Shown piece by piece: positions 22,440-25,536 of a DNA stretch of 25,536 bases (position 1 is its first letter; each line of letters opens with the position of its first letter). The stretch covers positions 1-25,536 of the IMG/VR virus record IMGVR_UViG_3300042502_000065. The stretch is one strand, 5' to 3'. Source of the stretch: a virus. Under the pieces are notes generated by a model, which was not told where the DNA came from, did not search any database, and saw only the letters and a program-made list of their open reading frames with translations. The translations under genes and the position numbers were made by a program.

Positions 22440-24221
22440 TCATCCTTCACATGCTAAACAAGTTTCACCTTCTGCCACCTGCTTCAAATCAATATCGTCT
22501 TCAATACGCTGACGTTTAATCTGAGCACCTACTTTATCTGCCTTACGCACCTTCTCTGAACGAAGATAGTATAAGCTTTTCAACCCACTCTTCCAAGCAA
22601 GGAAGTGAATGGCATGTAGATATTTAATGGATACATTGGCATGGAAGAACAAGTTGATGCTCTGTCCTTGGTCAATGTATTTCTGTCTGTCTGATGCAAG
22701 CTCAACCAACCAACGCTGATCAATCTCCATAGCAGTCTTAAACACTTCCTTCAATTGCTCAGAGATGTCTAGGTGCTGTACAGATCCTTCGTTGCTAATG
22801 ATGGATGCCCACACATCGTCATCGTCCATACCCAGTGCAGCAAGTTGTGCTTTCAGGAACCTGTTCTTGTAAACGAATGACCCACTGAGCGTGTCTTGGC
22901 GAAATACATTCGCTCTGTACGGCTCGACTGAAGGGCTAGTATTCCCCATGATAAGGCTGCTACTAGCGTTAGGGGCAATAGCAGTATGATGACTAAACCT
23001 TCTACTAATATTGCCGTGACCAGCATCGATACAACTACCACGCTGCTGCTCCAAGACAGAGTCAGCAAGTAGACACGAAGAATGAATGTGCTTAAAGATT
23101 TCATTGTTATAACTCTTAGCCATCACCCCATCAATGGCTACACCTTTCTTTTGTAAGAATGCATGGAAGCCTAATGTACCCACTCCAATGCTACGTTCCA
23201 TCATTGCGCTGTACTTAGCCCTAGCAATTTTTGATGGTGCTTTGTCGATGAAGTATTGCAAGACATTGTCTAGCATTTCCATAACATCCAAGACAAACTG
23301 CTTATCATCTTTCCAATCATCGTAGTATTCTAAGTTGAGGGAAGACAAACAGCAGACTGCTGTACGTTTCTCGTTAGTTGGTAAGAAGATTTCTGTACAC
23401 AGATTGCTGCCATTAATCTTCAAGCCCTTGTCACTCAACCACTTAGGCATAGCCTTGTTAGCTGTGTCAATGAACACCAAGTATGGCTCACCTGTCTGCA
23501 TGCGTAGGTCCAGTATTTTCTGCCATAGATATTTAGCAGACACTGTCTCTACCACCTCACCATTAGAAGGATTCTTTAGTTGAAAGCTGTCATCAAAGTC
23601 AGGATCTTTCATAGCCTTCTCAATGATGGTCATGAATTCATCGGTGATGTTGATGCCGTGATGCAGGTTTAGTGTGCGTACATTCTGATCACCTGTGGGC
23701 TTACGCATCTCCAAGAACTGGATGATGTCAGGGTGATGGATGTCTAGGTAGGCAGCATAGCTACCCCGTCTTGTGCGTCCTTGGCGGTAAGCCAATGAAC
23801 TAGCATCATAGATCTTAAGGTGGGGCATAACACCAGTAGACTTATCATCGCCATTGCGGATACCAACATGAACCCCAACACCACCACCATACATGGATAG
23901 CCAGTTAGTTTCTGATAGATTATCGACCAGACCTTCTGCACTATCATCCATGTAATTAAGAAAACAGCTGATAGGGAGGCCACGCTTAGAGCGACCAAAA
24001 GATAGGATAGGTGTAGAGTAGCTAAGCCAGTGCTTACTACTGTAGTTGTATAGTCGTTGAGCGTGTTCTTGATTAGACGCAAACGATTCCGAAACATAAG
24101 CAAATCTTTCTTGGGGGCTAGCCTCTTCATCCTTCATGTAACTTTCTCTTAATCTCTGGATACCAAGTTCATCAAACAAACTATCCCTAGACAGGTCAAT
24201 GTTGACCTTAAACTTTGCCAT
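22440..24221 (-). CDS. nrdA: Ribonucleotide reductase class I large subunit (R1), no ATP cone
   Basis: NrdA reduces NDPs to dNDPs. At 593 residues it is far shorter than E. coli NrdA (761) and starts directly in the R1 N-terminal domain, so the regulatory ATP-cone is absent. The catalytic set is complete: Cys86 (PISCF) and Cys290 (AVCCLS) as the redox pair, Asn273/Cys275/Glu277 (NLCTE) with the thiyl-radical cysteine, Tyr551-Tyr552 (SLYYLRSEK) for radical transfer from NrdB, and the C-terminal Cys588/Cys591 (CLACEG) that accept electrons from thioredoxin or glutaredoxin. AGGA lies 8 bases before the ATG. An intrinsic terminator stands just upstream, and nrdB follows after one base. Confidence 0.95.
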   Translation of the reverse strand: MAKFKVNIDLSRDSLFDELGIQRLRESYMKDEEASPQERFAYVSESFASNQEHAQRLYNYSSKHWLSYSTPILSFGRSKRGLPISCFLNYMDDSAEGLVDNLSETNWLSMYGGGVGVHVGIRNGDDKSTGVMPHLKIYDASSLAYRQGRTRRGSYAAYLDIHHPDIIQFLEMRKPTGDQNVRTLNLHHGINITDEFMTIIEKAMKDPDFDDSFQLKNPSNGEVVETVSAKYLWQKILDLRMQTGEPYLVFIDTANKAMPKWLSDKGLKINGSNLCTEIFLPTNEKRTAVCCLSSLNLEYYDDWKDDKQFVLDVMEMLDNVLQYFIDKAPSKIARAKYSAMMERSIGVGTLGFHAFLQKKGVAIDGVMAKSYNNEIFKHIHSSCLLADSVLEQQRGSCIDAGHGNISRRFSHHTAIAPNASSSLIMGNTSPSVEPYRANVFRQDTLSGSFVYKNRFLKAQLAALGMDDDDVWASIISNEGSVQHLDISEQLKEVFKTAMEIDQRWLVELASDRQKYIDQGQSINLFFHANVSIKYLHAIHFLAWKSGLKSLYYLRSEKVRKADKVGAQIKRQRIEDDIDLKQVAEGETCLACEG

Positions 24222-24241
24222 AAATATTCCTAAAGAGTGAT

Positions 24242-24263
24242 AAAAAAGGGAGCCAAAGCTCCC
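24242..24263 (-). terminator. Intrinsic terminator upstream of nrdA (minus strand)
   Basis: Read on the minus strand, GGGAGC-TTTG-GCTCCC is a perfect 6-bp GC-rich hairpin with a 4-base loop, followed directly by six T residues. It stands after the stop of the preceding small gene and 20 bases before the nrdA start codon. It should end, fully or partly, transcription from the upstream minus-strand genes. Confidence 0.85.
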
Positions 24264-24283
24264 AGAGGAAAGGTAGTTATACC

Positions 24284-24469
24284 TCAGATTGTGTTGTCTT
24301 GTGTGTTGTTAACATCAATGTCACCAACATATTTACTTCCTTCTTTGATGCCATTTTTAAGGGCTGTGATTATACCGAGGTTGAGCAGGATGTTACGCTC
24401 TTCCCAATTTAAATCGAATTGGTAGGTGGCACTACCATCATCATGTTCTTCTAACATTTCAACATTCAT
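24284..24469 (-). CDS. Small acidic protein, unknown function
   Basis: This 61-residue protein opens with VEMLEEHDDGSATYQFDLNWEE, followed by a helix (NILLNLGIITALKNGI). Small phage proteins with the same EEHxDGSATYxF opening and one following helix are common, but no function is known to me. AAGGA lies 8 bases before the ATG, which overlaps the HNH gene stop (ATGA). It is the last gene before the terminator. Confidence 0.65.
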   Translation of the reverse strand: MNVEMLEEHDDGSATYQFDLNWEERNILLNLGIITALKNGIKEGSKYVGDIDVNNTQDNTI

Positions 24470-24846
24470 TTCTTTTTCCTTTCTGCTTTCTCTAGTTCTG
24501 TCTTTACTTTATGACAGGGCTTACACATCACTTGCAGGTTCTCTATCTCACAGAAGATACGATCAATGAACAAGTCCCAACTAACAAAGCCCTCTGTTGT
24601 AGATACTACTGGTAGTATATGATCTACCTGCACATCTGCTGCAACAAAGTGCTTCTTACATTTGGCACATTTGTAATGCATTGCCAGCTTACCTGTCTTC
24701 TTGTTAGTCTTCCTACCAACGAAGGCTTCTTTAAGAGCCTTGTACTTAGGAGGCCAACGCCTAGACGCAGCTCTCAATGCAGAGGTGACAAAGCTTCTGA
24801 ACCTAGAGTCAGTCCACTCGCCACCATTTCTTTTCTTATCTACCAA
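24466..24846 (-). CDS. HNH endonuclease
   Basis: This 126-residue protein has a zinc-finger-supported HNH (beta-beta-alpha metal) core. Cys60/Cys63 and Cys108/Cys111 would bind the structural zinc, Asp75-His76 in QVDHILPVV gives the catalytic histidine, and Asn103 (ENLQVMC) and His112 (CHK) complete the motif. The basic N-terminus (FVTSALRAASRRWPPKYKALKE) is typical of a common phage HNH group. The only usable start is a TTG at 24846, within the end of the upstream gene (11-base overlap) and just after an in-frame stop; no clear ribosome binding site is seen, so coupling is likely. Roles could be genome processing, host DNA breakdown or homing; the sequence does not decide. Confidence 0.85.
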   Translation of the reverse strand: MVDKKRNGGEWTDSRFRSFVTSALRAASRRWPPKYKALKEAFVGRKTNKKTGKLAMHYKCAKCKKHFVAADVQVDHILPVVSTTEGFVSWDLFIDRIFCEIENLQVMCKPCHKVKTELEKAERKKK

Positions 24847-25036
24847 TTGGTGTATCTACTAGATGCGACATGTCAGCAGCATCGTAATGCACAAATAAAT
24901 CTCTAGCAATTAATAAAGCTTCGTCAACATCTAAAGCAACAAACTCAGTTTGATACTTATCGAATTCTCCCTCAGCTACATGCTCAACAACAAAGCCATT
25001 ACTGGCTTCTCTAATGGTTACAGAATTAACATTCAT
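24836..25036 (-). CDS. Small conserved-type phage protein, unknown function
   Basis: The N-terminal part of this 66-residue protein is a beta hairpin (VTIREASNGFVVEHV). It is followed by a probable strand (EFVALDVDEA) and helix (LLIARDLFVHY). This RxAxNGFVV opening with an acidic helix at the end is frequent among small early phage proteins. AAGGA lies 6 bases before the ATG, which overlaps the stop of the 58-residue gene upstream (ATGA). It has no catalytic motif. Confidence 0.65.
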   Translation of the reverse strand: MNVNSVTIREASNGFVVEHVAEGEFDKYQTEFVALDVDEALLIARDLFVHYDAADMSHLVDTPIGR

Positions 25037-25209
25037 TCTAGTCCTTCAATATCAACGAAACAAAAGAGCACTTCCTGTGCATCCATTCGTTCCAACGAAG
25101 CAGTTAAGTTTTCAGTGATGGCTTCACTCAGCACTTCCTCATTTAAGTAGACATTGGGTAGGTCTTGAGGCTTAAAGAAAACCTTTAAGTGGATGTCAAC
25201 AGCAATCAT
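25033..25209 (-). CDS. 58-residue protein of unknown function
   Basis: The gene runs from an ATG at 25209 to a TGA at 25035-25033 and fills the gap between two other minus-strand genes with ATGA overlaps at both ends. This makes it very likely real. The product has a beta start (MIAVDIHLKVFFKPQDLP), a helix (NEEVLSEAITENLTASLE) and a final strand (EVLFCFVDIEG), a small alpha/beta layout. I recognise no family. It may be involved in regulation or bind another small protein of the operon. Confidence 0.65.
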   Translation of the reverse strand: MIAVDIHLKVFFKPQDLPNVYLNEEVLSEAITENLTASLERMDAQEVLFCFVDIEGLE

Positions 25210-25469
25210 AATCTTTCCAGTCTTTCTTCTACCAACCTAGCATAGCCAATGATGTCATGCCATGAGTCATGATACCAAGGATCACCATTAACAATGCGAG
25301 AGATTTTGTTACAGATGAGATCAAGGCTTTCCTTCATATCATCATCCATCTCTTTCCATTCAGCACCTGACCTAACGGTTTCTTTTAGGGCTTGAGAAAC
25401 TCTAGACACATCTTCTTTGTAGTTGCCATACCTAACACCTCGTTGTATTAGTGTGTCATCTATGTTCAT
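25206..25469 (-). CDS. DUF6378-like phage protein
   Basis: This 87-residue helical protein shows the pattern of a family widespread in phages: an N-terminal TLIQRGVRYGNY, a middle LDLICNKISRIVNGDP and a C-terminal DSWHDIIGYARLVEE. The acidic and His residues of the last helix (Asp68, His71, Asp72) with Asp50 recall the metal-binding helices of all-alpha NTP pyrophosphatases (MazG-like) and of nucleotide-modification-associated proteins. A role in nucleotide metabolism together with nrdAB is therefore thinkable but unproven. GGAGG lies 6 bases before the ATG. Both ends overlap neighbours (ATGA). Confidence 0.7.
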   Translation of the reverse strand: MNIDDTLIQRGVRYGNYKEDVSRVSQALKETVRSGAEWKEMDDDMKESLDLICNKISRIVNGDPWYHDSWHDIIGYARLVEERLERL

Positions 25470-25536
25470 TGGATGCCTCCAATTGTCTTGGTGTTAATAG
25501 TAAAGCTGCCATCACCAAAGCTGTCATGGTCTGCGT
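25466..25536 (-). CDS. C-terminal end of an unknown gene, cut by the window edge
   Basis: On the minus strand an open frame enters at the window edge and ends in a TGA that overlaps the ATG of the DUF6378-like gene (ATGA). Only 22 codons are visible, ending ...FTINTKTIGGIQ. The overlap style matches the rest of the operon, and the GGAGG of the next gene lies inside it, so it is very probably the end of a real gene. Too little is visible for a function. Confidence 0.55.
   Translation of the reverse strand, partial: ADHDSFGDGSFTINTKTIGGIQ

Noticed and set aside
22439-22450. GTG at 22450 as start of nrdB
   Set aside because: The ATG at 22438 has GAAGGA five bases upstream and follows the nrdA stop by one base. 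The GTG would add only four residues without a ribosome binding site.
24284-24300. TATAAC upstream of the nrdA terminator as a promoter for nrdA
   Set aside because: No -35 match at 16-18 bases, and its transcript would run straight into the terminator.
24619-24906. A 95-codon plus-strand frame opposite the HNH gene
   Set aside because: It lies over the zinc-finger HNH coding sequence, has no motif and opposes the operon direction.
1-25536. tRNA genes, integrase, attachment sites or insertion sequences
   Set aside because: Reading both strands I saw no cloverleaf in the few short gaps, no recombinase motifs and no terminal inverted repeats.

Overview
The window is a stretch of a tailed double-stranded DNA phage genome (Caudoviricetes). 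It most likely comes from a podovirus with a T7-like virion plan that infects a Gram-negative, probably aquatic, bacterium. The support is the gene order capsid - intrinsic terminator - tail adaptor-like - tail nozzle-like, a self-processing tail fibre, a holin/endolysin pair and very large alanine/glutamine-rich internal proteins. Genes are packed end to end, mostly with ATGA or TAATG overlaps. No tRNA, CRISPR array, integrase or insertion sequence was seen, and no stretch over 300 bases lacks a gene. No RNA polymerase, terminase or portal gene lies in the window, so the family cannot be fixed. The host is unknown.

Plus strand, 1-20679 (late genes): (i) 1-3608 holds the end of the major capsid gene, a small putative decoration protein, a strong terminator placed like T7 Tphi, and two tail-tube-type proteins. 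(ii) 3620-7627 is a 1335-residue tail fibre. It has a diverged tandem-repeat shaft, about 26 copies of a 17-residue beta-roll repeat, and a C-terminal S74 self-cleaving chaperone. (iii) 7630-10339 is a lysis region of small membrane or secreted proteins, including a 27-residue peptide, ending in a 3-TM-type holin and a GH24 endolysin. (iv) 10389-20679 starts with a small HExxH protein behind a possible sigma70 promoter. It continues with an ejection (internal virion) cassette of 829, 71, 157, 471 and 1801 residues.

Minus strand, 25536-20662 (nucleotide metabolism and small early-type genes), reading leftwards: the end of an unknown gene, a DUF6378-like protein, two small unknowns, an HNH nuclease, another small unknown, an intrinsic terminator, nrdA, nrdB, a small unknown, a possible Rmf-like protein and a possible PD-(D/E)XK-like protein. 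NrdA and NrdB would make dNTPs for phage replication. The two strands converge at 20662-20679, where the ends of the last genes overlap by 18 bp.

The most striking points are two. The 829-residue internal protein contains 22 consecutive, gap-free 11-residue repeats (residues 514-755) with 4-3-4 hydrophobic spacing, which predicts a long right-handed coiled coil. The 1801-residue ejection protein carries a C-terminal extension that resembles an ADP-ribosyltransferase-like domain, so it may be an effector delivered with the DNA.
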